Source of the DNA: Rhodocista pekingensis
GTDB lineage: Bacteria; Pseudomonadota; Alphaproteobacteria; Azospirillales; Azospirillaceae
Length of the DNA: 64,000 nucleotides
NCBI RefSeq assembly: GCF_042665545.1
Contig: NZ_JBHTCM010000005.1
Span: 1-64,000 of the forward strand
Reading direction: 5' to 3'
The translations under genes were made by a program, and so were the position numbers. The notes under the pieces are model-generated. The model searched no databases and had not been told where the DNA came from. It saw only the letters and a program-made list of their open reading frames with translations. This document shows, piece by piece, positions 17,031-25,095 of the stretch; within the stretch, counting starts at the first letter, position 1; the number at the start of each line of letters is the position of its first letter.

Positions 17031-18707
17031 ATGGACGGCGTCGCCGTGTCCTGCACCGACGTGCTGGTGGTCGGCTCCGGCCTTGCCGGCATGGTCGCGG
17101 CGCTGCGGCTGGCGCCGCGCCGGGTGACGCTGCTGACCAAGACGGAAGGGCTGCCCGGCGGCTCCAGCCTGTGGGCGCAGGGCGGCATCGCCGCGGCGCT
17201 GGGCGCCGACGACACGCCCGAGGCCCACGCCGCCGACACGGTGGAGGCCGGCGCCGGCCTGACCGATCCCGTCCTGGCGGACCTGCTGGCCCGCGACGGG
17301 GCGGAACGGCTGGCCGCCTGGATCGCGGCCGGGCTGCCGGTGGACCGCGACGCCCAGGGCCGGCCCGCCGTCGGGCGGGAGGCCGCGCATTCCGCCCCGC
17401 GCATCCTGCACGCCGGCGGCGACGCCACCGGCCGCACCGTGGTCGGCTGGCTGGCGGAGCGGGTGCGGCAGGCGCCGCACATCACGGTCCGCACCGGGGC
17501 CGTGGCCTGGGAGCTGGTGCGGGCGCGCGGCCGGGTCTGCGGCCTGCTGGCCTTCCATGCCGGGGCCGACGCGGATGGGGGGGACGGCGGGGGCTGGGTC
17601 TTCCACCGCTGCGGCAGCGTGCTGCTGGCGACGGGCGGCATCGGCCAGCTCTACCGTCATTCCACGAACCCGGCCGAGGCGACGGGCGACGGGCTGGCGC
17701 TGGCCGCCCTGGCCGGGGCGGGCCTGCGCGATCTGGAGTTCGTGCAGTTCCATCCGACTGCGCTCGCCAGCGACGCGCCGGGCCGCACGCCCCTGCTGAC
17801 GGAGGCGCTGCGCGGCGCCGGGGCGCTGCTGCTGGACGGCGCGGGCCGCCGCTTCATGCCGGCGGAGCATCCGCTGGCCGAGCTGGCGCCGCGCGACGTG
17901 GTGGCCCGCGCCATCGGCCGCCGCATCGCCCGCGGCGAGCCGGTCCTCCTGGACCTGCGCGCGATCTGGGCGGCGGGCGGCGCGGCGCGCTTCCCCACCG
18001 TGGCCGGCATCTGCGCCGAGGCCGGGATCGACCCGGCCCGCCGGCCGGTGCCGGTGGCGCCGGCGGCGCACTACCACATGGGCGGCATCGCCACCGACCG
18101 CGACGGGCGCAGCGACGTGCCCGGCCTCTGGGCCTGCGGCGAGGTGGCCGGCACCGGTGTCCACGGGGCGAACCGGCTGGCCTCCAACTCGCTGCTGGAG
18201 GCCCTGGTCTTCGCCGAGCGCGCCGCCGCCGCCATCCTGGCCGGCCCGGTGCCCGCGCTGCCGCCCGTGCCGGTGCCCCGGGTCCCGGCGCTGCCGGCCG
18301 ACGCCGCGGCGCTGGAGGCGCTGTCGGGCCGGGCGCGCGCCGTCATGTCCGCCGGCTGCGGGCTGGTGCGCGACGGTGCGGGGCTGGAGGCCGCGGCCGC
18401 CGCCCTGGCCGGGGTGCAGCGGGAGGCGGACGGGCTGCCGCGCGCCGCCATGACCGGGCCGGCCGGCGCTGCCGGGGAGCGGGTGCGGGCGGCGGCGGAG
18501 CTGCGCTCCCGCCTGATCGTCTCCCGCCTGATCGTGCAGGCGGCCCTGGCCCGCCGCGAAAGCCGCGGCGCCCACTGCCGCACCGACTGGCCGGAGCCGC
18601 GCGAGGTCTGGCGCCGGCACCAGACCCTGACCCTCGACCGCCCCGCGGATGCGGGAACCGTTGCCGCGGCGGAACCGCCGGAGCTGGCGCTCGCCGGCTC
18701 CGACTGA
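17031..18707 (+). CDS. nadB: L-aspartate oxidase
   Basis: FAD enzyme that oxidises L-aspartate to iminoaspartate and passes it to NadA. The 558 residues hold the FAD-binding DVLVVGSGLAGMVAALR at the N-terminus, GGSSLWAQGGIAAAL, the substrate loop EFVQFHPTAL, ELAPRDVVARAI, the HYHMGGIATD segment and GLWACGEVAGTGVHGANRLA, all typical of the succinate dehydrogenase/fumarate reductase flavoprotein family. The C-terminal helical domain is shorter and Ala-rich. The ATG at 17031 follows GGAGGAGGG, 26 bases after nadA. Confidence 0.96.
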   Translation: MDGVAVSCTDVLVVGSGLAGMVAALRLAPRRVTLLTKTEGLPGGSSLWAQGGIAAALGADDTPEAHAADTVEAGAGLTDPVLADLLARDGAERLAAWIAAGLPVDRDAQGRPAVGREAAHSAPRILHAGGDATGRTVVGWLAERVRQAPHITVRTGAVAWELVRARGRVCGLLAFHAGADADGGDGGGWVFHRCGSVLLATGGIGQLYRHSTNPAEATGDGLALAALAGAGLRDLEFVQFHPTALASDAPGRTPLLTEALRGAGALLLDGAGRRFMPAEHPLAELAPRDVVARAIGRRIARGEPVLLDLRAIWAAGGAARFPTVAGICAEAGIDPARRPVPVAPAAHYHMGGIATDRDGRSDVPGLWACGEVAGTGVHGANRLASNSLLEALVFAERAAAAILAGPVPALPPVPVPRVPALPADAAALEALSGRARAVMSAGCGLVRDGAGLEAAAAALAGVQREADGLPRAAMTGPAGAAGERVRAAAELRSRLIVSRLIVQAALARRESRGAHCRTDWPEPREVWRRHQTLTLDRPADAGTVAAAEPPELALAGSD

Positions 18708-18776
18708 GAGCCGCCCCAGTTCATTCCATTTCCGAAACAACCGGGCGGCGGCGCCGCCTTCCACCGGGACCCTCCG

Positions 18777-19631
18777 ATGTACCATTCCCCGCCCTATCCG
18801 CTCCTCTACGAGGATCTGGTCCGCCGCGCCCTGCTGGAGGATCTGGGGCCCGCCGGCGACATCACGGCCGAGGCCTGCGTCTCCACGCGGGCCCGGGCGC
18901 GCGCCGCGCTGCGGGCGCGCAAGGCCGGCATCGTGGCGGGGCTGGAGCCGTCCCTGCTGGCCTTCCGCCTGCTGGACCCGACGCTCGCCGTCCGCATCGA
19001 GGCGCCGGACGGCACGGCGGTGGAGCCGGGCGGCGTGCTGGCCGTGGTGGAGGGGGCGGCGCGACCGATCCTCTCGGCCGAGCGGACGGCGCTGAACCTG
19101 CTGGGCCGGCTCTGCGGCATCGCCACCCAGACGGCGGCGCTGGTCCGGGCGATCGACGGCACCGGGGCGGCCATCGTCTGCACCCGCAAGACCACCCCCG
19201 GCCTGCGCGCGCTGGAGAAGTACGCGGTGCGCGTGGGCGGCGGCCAGAACCACCGCTTCGGCCTGGACGACGCGGTGCTGATCAAGGACAACCATCTGGT
19301 CGCCGCGGGCGGCCTGCGCGCCGCCGTGCAGCGCGCCCGCGCCCGTGCCGGGCACATGGTGAAGATCGAGGTCGAGGTGGACACGCTGGAGCAGCTCGCC
19401 GAGCTGCTGACCCTGCCGGTGGACGCCGTGCTGCTGGACAACATGGCCCCGGACACGCTGCGCCAGGCGGTGGCGATGGTCGGCGGCCGCATGATCACCG
19501 AGGCGTCGGGCGGCATCACGCCGGAAAGCGTGCGCGCCGTGGCGGAGACGGGCGTCACCCTGATCTCGCTCGGCTGGCTGACCCACAGCGTGCGGAACTT
19601 CGACATCGGGCTGGACTTCGAGCCGGTCTGA
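18777..19631 (+). CDS. nadC: Nicotinate-nucleotide pyrophosphorylase (quinolinate phosphoribosyltransferase)
   Basis: Converts quinolinate and PRPP to nicotinate mononucleotide. The 284 residues contain LLEDLGPAGDITAEACV, the ERTALNLLGRLCGIAT segment, the PRPP/quinolinate site CTRKTTPGLRALEKYAVRVGGG, HRFGLDDAVLIKDNH and the barrel strands VEVDTLEQ and ITEASGGIT. It ends the nad operon, 69 bases after nadB, with GGGA in front of the ATG. Confidence 0.96.
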   Translation: MYHSPPYPLLYEDLVRRALLEDLGPAGDITAEACVSTRARARAALRARKAGIVAGLEPSLLAFRLLDPTLAVRIEAPDGTAVEPGGVLAVVEGAARPILSAERTALNLLGRLCGIATQTAALVRAIDGTGAAIVCTRKTTPGLRALEKYAVRVGGGQNHRFGLDDAVLIKDNHLVAAGGLRAAVQRARARAGHMVKIEVEVDTLEQLAELLTLPVDAVLLDNMAPDTLRQAVAMVGGRMITEASGGITPESVRAVAETGVTLISLGWLTHSVRNFDIGLDFEPV

Positions 19632-19966
19632 GCCGCCGGACGCGCCGGCAATGCCGCGGGGCAGGGGCGCCGGCGGGGCGCGCATCCGGGGGGGCAGGGC
19701 AACGGTGCCGCACCCGGTTGCGCCGGCCGCCGGACCGTGATACCCCTGTCGGCCTTACGGAGTTGCGCGTCGATGACGAAGAGCTTTCCATCCTTTTCGT
19801 TTTATTGGTGGACCACCGACATGGCGGCCCACCGTTCGCGCTTCTGACGATGAACCAAGGGCCGCCGGCGCAAGTCGGTGGTCCTGGTCGCTTCCCTCCG
19901 CTCCCCGCGGCCCGTCCAGACCCCCGACACGCACTCCGGCGACCCTGCAACCGCAAGGGCTGCACC
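19632..19966. other. Intergenic region after nadC
   Basis: About 335 bases. The first part is GC-rich with no clear terminator T-run; the middle (about 19775-19810) is AT-richer, with a TTTTCGTTTTATTGG stretch, and may hold the promoter of the gene at 19967. No further gene is visible. Confidence 0.4.
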
Positions 19967-20617
19967 ATGACGCTCGCCGTTTCCCCGCTGGTCTGCGGGA
20001 TATCGCCTCCGGTCACCGCCGCCGCGGTGGAGGTGGCCGTGCCCGAGACGCTGGACCTCTCCCATCTGCCCCGCCTGATCCATCCAGCCGTCGCCCGTTC
20101 CCGCCGCTGCCGCACCCTGGTGGCGCTGCTGCCGCCCGCCCCGTCCCTGCCGGACACTGCCCTGCACCGCTTCACCGCGGCGCTGCTGGCCTTCGGGCTG
20201 GCGGAGGATGCCCGCCTGCGGGTCGGGCCGGCCGGCGCGCCGGCCCTGCGGCTGCCCGACGCGGCAGAGGGGGATGACGATGCGGGCCTGCTGGCCGCCC
20301 TGCCGCTGTTTCCCGAGGCCGGGGCCGTGCGCGCCTTCGTCGCCTCGCTGGACGACGACGGGCGCCCCGCTGGCCTGCCGAAGGACCCCGACGGCAGCGT
20401 GATCTACCGGCTCTACGCCCGGCTGGCCGAGCCGCCGCGGACGGAGACGCTGCGCCTGCGCTTCCTCTCCGGCATCTCCTGGGAGGATGCGCGCGAGGCG
20501 CTGGCGGGCCTGATCCTGCGCCTGACGGGCGGGGCGGCGTCCCCCTTCGGCCGGTACGCGGCCGAGCCGGAGGCGCTGGCCGACCTGCTGGCCGTCGGCG
20601 CCCCCCGCGCCGCCTGA
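19967..20617 (+). CDS. Hypothetical protein
   Basis: A 216-residue protein that I do not recognise. The ATG at 19967 is preceded by AAGGG. The sequence has no signal peptide or membrane segment. Residues 60-130 are Ala/Leu/Asp-rich and look helical (TAALLAFGLAEDARLRV, DDAGLLAALPLFPEAG, AVRAFVASLDDDGRP); the C-terminal part has SVIYRLYARLAEPPRTETLR and an Ala-rich helix. No catalytic pattern stands out. Coding rests on the long frame, a plausible ribosome site and sensible composition. Confidence 0.55.
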   Translation: MTLAVSPLVCGISPPVTAAAVEVAVPETLDLSHLPRLIHPAVARSRRCRTLVALLPPAPSLPDTALHRFTAALLAFGLAEDARLRVGPAGAPALRLPDAAEGDDDAGLLAALPLFPEAGAVRAFVASLDDDGRPAGLPKDPDGSVIYRLYARLAEPPRTETLRLRFLSGISWEDAREALAGLILRLTGGAASPFGRYAAEPEALADLLAVGAPRAA

Positions 20618-20662
20618 TTCTCCCTGCCGGCCGCTCCAGCCGGCCCGCCCTGTCGGGACGGA

Positions 20663-21067
20663 TCAGGCCGGCAGGCTGTCCAGCGCCTCCCGGCAGGCCG
20701 TCTCGCAGCGGGTGCAGGCCTCGGCACAGAGGCGGCAGTGGGCGTGCGCCCCGGCGTGGCGGGCGCATTCCTCGCCGCAGCGGCGGCAGGCCAGGGCACA
20801 GGCGTCCAGCACCGCGCGCAGCACCGGCACGTTGCCGCCGGTCCGCCGGCTGGCCACGGCGCTGACCGCAAGGCAGAGATCGGCGCAGTCCAGGTTCAGC
20901 CGGATGCACTGGCGCAGCTCGGCCACCATGCCTTCCGCCAGACAGGCGTCGGCGCAGGCGGTGCAGGTCCGGGCACAGGCCAGCGTCTCCTCGATACAGG
21001 CGGCCAGGGCGGGGTTCAGGTCGTCGCGGACATCGGGATGGGCGGCGATCATCTCGCGCATTGACAT
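20663..21067 (-). CDS. Four-helix cysteine-rich (DUF326/Csp-like) copper-binding protein
   Basis: A 134-residue protein with 14 or more cysteines spaced along four predicted helices (ACIEETLACARTCTACADAC, RQCIRLNLDCADLC, LDACALACRRCGEECARH, HCRLCAEACTRCETAC). This is the pattern of the DUF326 four-helix proteins, of which the copper-storage proteins Csp1-3 hold many Cu(I) ions inside the bundle. No signal peptide is seen, so it should be cytosolic like Csp3. GGAG lies about eight bases before the ATG. It is divergent from arsR, sharing its control region, so it may answer the same metalloid signal. Confidence 0.85.
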   Translation of the reverse strand: MSMREMIAAHPDVRDDLNPALAACIEETLACARTCTACADACLAEGMVAELRQCIRLNLDCADLCLAVSAVASRRTGGNVPVLRAVLDACALACRRCGEECARHAGAHAHCRLCAEACTRCETACREALDSLPA

Positions 21068-21154
21068 GGTCGGTCTCCGGTTCGGGGATCGGGTCACGAT
21101 CCGGGAAGAACCGCCGGCGGCCGGATTGGTTTCCTCCCGGGCCTTTACACGCTT

Positions 21155-21171
21155 CGATAATTCGATTATCG
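21155..21171. promoter_or_regulatory. ArsR-type operator
   Basis: CGATAAT (21155-21161) and ATTATCG (21165-21171) form a perfect 7-bp inverted repeat with a three-base spacer, eight bases before the arsR start and inside the arsR/DUF326 divergent region. AT-rich repeats of this layout are usual operators for ArsR/SmtB repressors. Confidence 0.7.
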
Positions 21172-21178
21172 TCGAAAC

Positions 21179-21550
21179 ATGGAAACAAGAAAGGCCGTCG
21201 AGGCGCTGGCCGCCCTGGCCCAGGATACCCGGCTGACCGTCTTCCGCCTGCTGGTGCGCCGGGGGCCGGAGGGGCTGAGCGCGGGGGACATCGCGGCGGT
21301 GGCAGGCGTCGCGGCGTCCACCCTCTCGCACCATCTGGCGGCGCTGGAGCGGGCGGGGCTGCTGCGCTCCTGGCGGGTGCAGCGGCAGGTCTTCTACGCC
21401 ACGGATCTGGACGGCACGCGGCGGCTCATGGCCTTCCTGCTGGAGGACTGCTGCCAGGGCCGGCCGGAGCTGTGCGCCGTTCCCGGCACCGGTTCGCCGG
21501 GCGCCGGTTCCGGCTGCCCGGACCCTTCCTGCCGCCCGCCAGGCGGCTGA
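21179..21550 (+). CDS. arsR: ArsR/SmtB-family repressor
   Basis: A 123-residue winged-helix repressor. The recognition region VAGVAASTLSHHLAALERAGLL and the wing RVQRQVFYATD are standard ArsR. Candidate metal(loid)-binding cysteines are near the C-terminus (EDCCQGRPELC, GCPDPSC), as in the C-terminal-cysteine ArsR types (for example AfArsR-like). The operator at 21155 ends only a few bases before the ATG, and I see no clear Shine-Dalgarno, so the message could be leaderless or nearly so. It leads the arsR-arsC-acr3 operon. Confidence 0.92.
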   Translation: METRKAVEALAALAQDTRLTVFRLLVRRGPEGLSAGDIAAVAGVAASTLSHHLAALERAGLLRSWRVQRQVFYATDLDGTRRLMAFLLEDCCQGRPELCAVPGTGSPGAGSGCPDPSCRPPGG

Positions 21551-21620
21551 TCCCCGCACCGGACCACGGACCACCCAGGGACCGCCAGCCCCAGCGACTG
21601 CCAGCCAGGAGAGGACCACC

Positions 21621-22163
21621 ATGGCCGACACCGACAGCACCCGCGTCTATTCGGTGCTCTTCCTCTGCACCCACAACAGCGCCCGCAGCATCATGGCCGA
21701 GGCCATCCTGAACCGGATCGGCGGCGGCCGCTTCCGCGCCTACAGCGCCGGCAGCCATCCGTCGGGGCAGCTGAACCCGACCGTGCGGGCGCTGCTGACC
21801 AGCCTGAAGTACGACCTGTCCGGCGCCCGCTCCAAGGACTGGAGCGGGTTCGCCGGTCCGGACGCACCGGCGCTGGACTTCGTCATCACCGTCTGCGACC
21901 AGGCCGCCGGCGAGGTCTGCCCGATCTGGCCGGGGCAGCCGATGACGGCGCACTGGGGCTTCCCCGACCCTTCCGCCGTCACCGGCCCGGAGGCGGAGAA
22001 GCATGCCGTGGCGGCGGACGTCTACCGCATGATCCACCGCCGGCTGGAGATCTTCGTCAACCTGCCGATCCGTGCCCTGGACCGGCTGAGCCTGAAGCGC
22101 CGGCTGGACGAGATCGGCGCGGCACCGCTTGAAGGCGCGACGCCGGCCGGGGGTGCGGCATGA
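21621..22163 (+). CDS. arsC: Arsenate reductase, low-molecular-weight phosphatase type
   Basis: Reduces arsenate to arsenite. The 180 residues begin with the phosphatase loop VLFLCTHNSARSIMAEA, whose Cys-x5-Arg is the active site, followed by AYSAGSHPSGQLNP and DFVITVCDQAAGEVCP with the further redox cysteines, and AHWGFPDPS, a family motif. This is the Arsenate-reductase/LMW-PTP class rather than the ArsC of plasmid R773. It overlaps the acr3 gene by four bases. Confidence 0.94.
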   Translation: MADTDSTRVYSVLFLCTHNSARSIMAEAILNRIGGGRFRAYSAGSHPSGQLNPTVRALLTSLKYDLSGARSKDWSGFAGPDAPALDFVITVCDQAAGEVCPIWPGQPMTAHWGFPDPSAVTGPEAEKHAVAADVYRMIHRRLEIFVNLPIRALDRLSLKRRLDEIGAAPLEGATPAGGAA

Positions 22164-23218
22164 CCGCCGTCGCCGACGACCGCGGGGCCGCTCCGCTCGG
22201 CCTGTTCGAGCGCTGGCTGTCGCTCTGGGTGGCGCTCTGCATCGCCGGCGGCATCGCCCTGGGCAGCGTCGCGCCCGGCCTGTTCGGGCTGCTGAGCGGG
22301 CTGGAGGTGGCAAACGTCAATCTGGTCGTCGCCCTGCTGATCTGGGTGATGATCTACCCGATGATGGTGTCGGTGGACTTCGCCGCCCTGCGCCGGGTGG
22401 GCGACAAGCCGAAGGGGCTGGCGGTGACGCTGGTGGTGAACTGGCTGATCAAGCCCTTCACCATGGCGGCCCTGGGCGTGCTGTTCTTCGAGGGGCTGTT
22501 CCGCGACTTCGTGGACCCGGCCGACGCCAAGCAGTACATCGCCGGGCTGATCCTGCTGGGGGTGGCGCCCTGCACCGCCATGGTCTTCGTCTGGAGCCAG
22601 CTCACCCGCGGCGACGCCACCTATACGCTGGTCCAGGTCGGGGTGAACGACCTGATCATGGTGCTGGCCTTCGCGCCGCTGGTCGCCCTGCTGCTGGGGG
22701 TGACGGAGGTGGCGGTGCCGTGGGACACGCTGCTGCTGGCAGTGCTGCTCTATGTCGTGATCCCGCTGGCGGCCGGCTACGCCACCCGGCGGCGGCTGGA
22801 ACGCCGGGGCGGCGCGGCCGCCGTGGCCGCCTTCACCGCCCGCTGCAAGCCCTGGACGGTGGTCGGGCTGCTGGCCACGGTGGTGCTGCTGTTCGGCTTC
22901 CAGGGCGGACGCATCCTGGCGCAGCCGCTGCTGATCGCGATGATCGCGGCGCCGCTGCTGGTGCAGAGCTACGGCATCTTCCTGATCGCCTATGCCTGGG
23001 CCTGGATCTGGCGCATCCCCTTCGCCATCGCCGCCCCGGCGGCGCTGATCGGCACCTCCAACTTCTTCGAGCTGGCGGTGGCGGTCGCCATCAGCCTGTT
23101 CGGGCTGGACAGCGGGGCGGCGCTGGCGACCGTCGTCGGCGTGCTGGTGGAGGTGCCGGTGATGCTGTCGCTGGTGGCGCTGGCGAACCGCACCCGCCGG
23201 TACTTCCCGGCGGACTGA
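22160..23218 (+). CDS. acr3: Acr3-type arsenite efflux permease
   Basis: A 352-residue integral membrane protein with about ten hydrophobic segments, which exports arsenite made by ArsC. Family hallmarks are MIYPMMVSVDFAAL, VNWLIKPFTMAALGVLFF, GLILLGVAPCTAMVFVWSQL with the conserved cysteine in the fourth segment, and GTSNFFELAVAVAISLFG. Sometimes named arsB, although it is unrelated to the ArsB of E. coli. It is translationally coupled to arsC through an ATGA overlap. Confidence 0.94.
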   Translation: MTAVADDRGAAPLGLFERWLSLWVALCIAGGIALGSVAPGLFGLLSGLEVANVNLVVALLIWVMIYPMMVSVDFAALRRVGDKPKGLAVTLVVNWLIKPFTMAALGVLFFEGLFRDFVDPADAKQYIAGLILLGVAPCTAMVFVWSQLTRGDATYTLVQVGVNDLIMVLAFAPLVALLLGVTEVAVPWDTLLLAVLLYVVIPLAAGYATRRRLERRGGAAAVAAFTARCKPWTVVGLLATVVLLFGFQGGRILAQPLLIAMIAAPLLVQSYGIFLIAYAWAWIWRIPFAIAAPAALIGTSNFFELAVAVAISLFGLDSGAALATVVGVLVEVPVMLSLVALANRTRRYFPAD

Positions 23219-23246
23219 GCGGCACCGGGGGCGTTCCCGCCGCCGG

Positions 23247-23549
23247 TCAGCCGGCGAGGTCGTCCATGAAGCGGGCCATGCGGACATCGAGCGCGGTGAC
23301 GCCGCCGGCGTCGTGGGTCGTCAGCGTGACCTCGACCCGGTTGTAGACGTTGGACCATTCCGGGTGGTGGTTCATCGTCTCCGCCAGCAGGGCCACCCGG
23401 GTCATGAAGCCGAAGGCGGCGTTGAAGTCGGGGAAGACGAAGCTGCGCCGGATGGCGTCGCGCCCGTCCACCTCCCGCCACGCCGCCAGCCCCGCCAGCG
23501 CCTCGGCCCGTGCCGCGCCCGTCAGTGCCCCTGTCAGTGCCGTCGCCAT
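23247..23549 (-). CDS. phhB: Pterin-4a-carbinolamine dehydratase
   Basis: A 100-residue enzyme that recycles tetrahydrobiopterin-type cofactors after aromatic amino acid hydroxylation. The motif MNHHPEWSNVYNRVEVTLTTHD is complete, including the catalytic His-His-Pro. GGAGGAGAG precedes the ATG. No phenylalanine hydroxylase gene is in this window. Confidence 0.93.
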   Translation of the reverse strand: MATALTGALTGAARAEALAGLAAWREVDGRDAIRRSFVFPDFNAAFGFMTRVALLAETMNHHPEWSNVYNRVEVTLTTHDAGGVTALDVRMARFMDDLAG

Positions 23550-23685
23550 GCTCTCCTCCCTGCCGTCGTTTCTGTCCGGAGACCCCGCGGCATCGCGGCG
23601 GCCCCGCCGCCGTTGACGTGGCCCGGACGCTTGCCCACGTCAAGCGGCCGCGGCAAGCTCCGGTCCGCACCACGAGAGGAACCCC

Positions 23686-24108
23686 ATGGCGTCCCTGCGC
23701 CGTTTCACGACCGCCCCCACGCTGGAGGAGATCGAGGCGATCGCCGCCCGTGCCTTCGACACCATCCCGGAGGAGCTGCGCCGGCATGTGCGCAACGTCC
23801 TGATCCGGGTGGAGGACTTCCCCGACGAGGAGACCGAGCAGGAGATGGGCCTGGAAAGCCCGTTCGACCTGCTGGGGCTCTACCGCGGCGTCGGCCTGCC
23901 GTTCCAGAGCGTGTCCGACCTGCCGCGCGGGCCGGAGATGATCTATCTCTACCGCCGGCCGCTGCTGGACTACTGGTGCGAGACGGGGGAGGACCTGACG
24001 CATCTGGTGCGCCATGTCCTGATCCATGAGATCGGCCACCATTTCGGCTTCTCCGACGCCGACATGGAGGCGATCGAGGGTGGCACCGCCGGGGAGGCGG
24101 GCGCCTGA
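23686..24108 (+). CDS. Zincin-like metallopeptidase of the MMP/DUF1025-type family
   Basis: A 140-residue cytosolic protein with the short zincin fold. The metal site is HEIGHHFGFSDADM, an HExxHxxGxxD pattern typical of this small conserved family in proteobacteria and actinobacteria. The N-terminus (LEEIEAIAARAFDTIPEEL) and the central LGLYRGVG are also family features. Substrate and role are unknown for the family. GAGGAA lies before the ATG. Confidence 0.85.
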   Translation: MASLRRFTTAPTLEEIEAIAARAFDTIPEELRRHVRNVLIRVEDFPDEETEQEMGLESPFDLLGLYRGVGLPFQSVSDLPRGPEMIYLYRRPLLDYWCETGEDLTHLVRHVLIHEIGHHFGFSDADMEAIEGGTAGEAGA

Positions 24109-24115
24109 CGGGCGG

Positions 24116-24913
24116 TCAGTACGCCGTCTCGCGGGACAGGAACTGGCGGCAGCGCTCGCTGCGCGGGTTGCCGAACACCTCGTCGGGGGTGCCTTCCTCC
24201 TCGACCCGGCCCTGGTGCAGGAACACCACCTTGCTGGAGACGTCGCGGGCGAAGGCCATCTCGTGCGTCACGATCAGCATGGTGTTGCCCTCGTCCGCCA
24301 GGGTGCGGATGACGCGCAGCACCTCCCCCACCAGTTCGGGGTCCAGGGCCGAGGTCGGCTCGTCGAACAGCATCACCTTCGGCTCCATCGCCAGCATGCG
24401 GGCGATGGCGGCGCGCTGCTGCTGACCGCCGGAAAGCTGGGCCGGATAGGCGTCCAGCTTGTCCGCCAGCCCGACCTTGGCCAGCAGGGCGCGGGCCCGC
24501 TCCACCGCCGCCTCCTTCGGCTGGCGCAGCACATGCACCGGCGCCTCGATGACGTTCTGGAGCACGGTCATGTGGGTCCAGAGATTGAAGCTCTGGAACA
24601 CCATGCCCAGGCGCTGGCGGATGCGGTCCACCTGCTGGCGGTCGGCCGGGCGCGCGGCACCGGCGCGGTCGCGGGTCATCCGGATCGTCTCCCCCTGGAT
24701 GGAGACGCGGCCCTCGTCGGGCACCTCCATCAGGTTGATGCAGCGCAGCAGCGTGCTCTTGCCCGAGCCCGACGAGCCGATCAGGGCGATCACGTCGCCC
24801 TCCCGCGCCGTCAGCGACACGCCCTTCAGCACCTCCAGATCGCCGAACCTCTTGTGCAGATCCTCGATGCGGATGGCTTCGCGGGCATCGGGCGGAACGG
24901 GCGGGTGCGGCAT
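24116..24913 (-). CDS. Polar amino acid ABC transporter ATP-binding protein, orphan
   Basis: A 265-residue ATPase of the HisP/GlnQ/OccP kind. Walker A GSSGSGKST, Q-loop VFQSFNLWTHMTV, signature LSGGQQQR, Walker B VMLFDEPTSALD and the switch histidine IVTHEM are all present. The insertion with VSIQGETIRMTRDRAGAARP is typical of histidine/lysine/arginine or octopine/nopaline uptake ATPases. No permease or binding-protein gene is adjacent, so it must serve a system encoded elsewhere. The start is placed at 24913, because the longer frame gives Arg/Pro-rich residues unlike the family. Confidence 0.88.
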   Translation of the reverse strand: MPHPPVPPDAREAIRIEDLHKRFGDLEVLKGVSLTAREGDVIALIGSSGSGKSTLLRCINLMEVPDEGRVSIQGETIRMTRDRAGAARPADRQQVDRIRQRLGMVFQSFNLWTHMTVLQNVIEAPVHVLRQPKEAAVERARALLAKVGLADKLDAYPAQLSGGQQQRAAIARMLAMEPKVMLFDEPTSALDPELVGEVLRVIRTLADEGNTMLIVTHEMAFARDVSSKVVFLHQGRVEEEGTPDEVFGNPRSERCRQFLSRETAY

Positions 24914-25095
24914 GGGACTGTCCGGTTGCTGTGACCGGGGTCGGAGGCTAGCGCGCCGGCGCCATGTTGGCAAAGCCCTGCTCGGCCTTTTCGGACGTGG
25001 TATCATCCCGGGTCCCGGTAGACGCCGGAAGCCGGCGCCGATCCGTGGCACGATCCGCCTTCACGCCTCCTTGCCCGCAACCCCGATCCCGAGCC

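Noticed and set aside
16647..19685. A 1012-residue open frame antisense to nadA-nadB-nadC
   Set aside because: It is a shadow of three well-supported genes; its product is rich in Arg, Gly, Gln and His with no domain. High GC keeps such frames open.
17171..20617. A 1148-residue plus-strand frame through nadB and nadC
   Set aside because: Only the last part (from 19967) has protein-like sequence and a ribosome site. The rest is the out-of-frame shadow of nadB and nadC.
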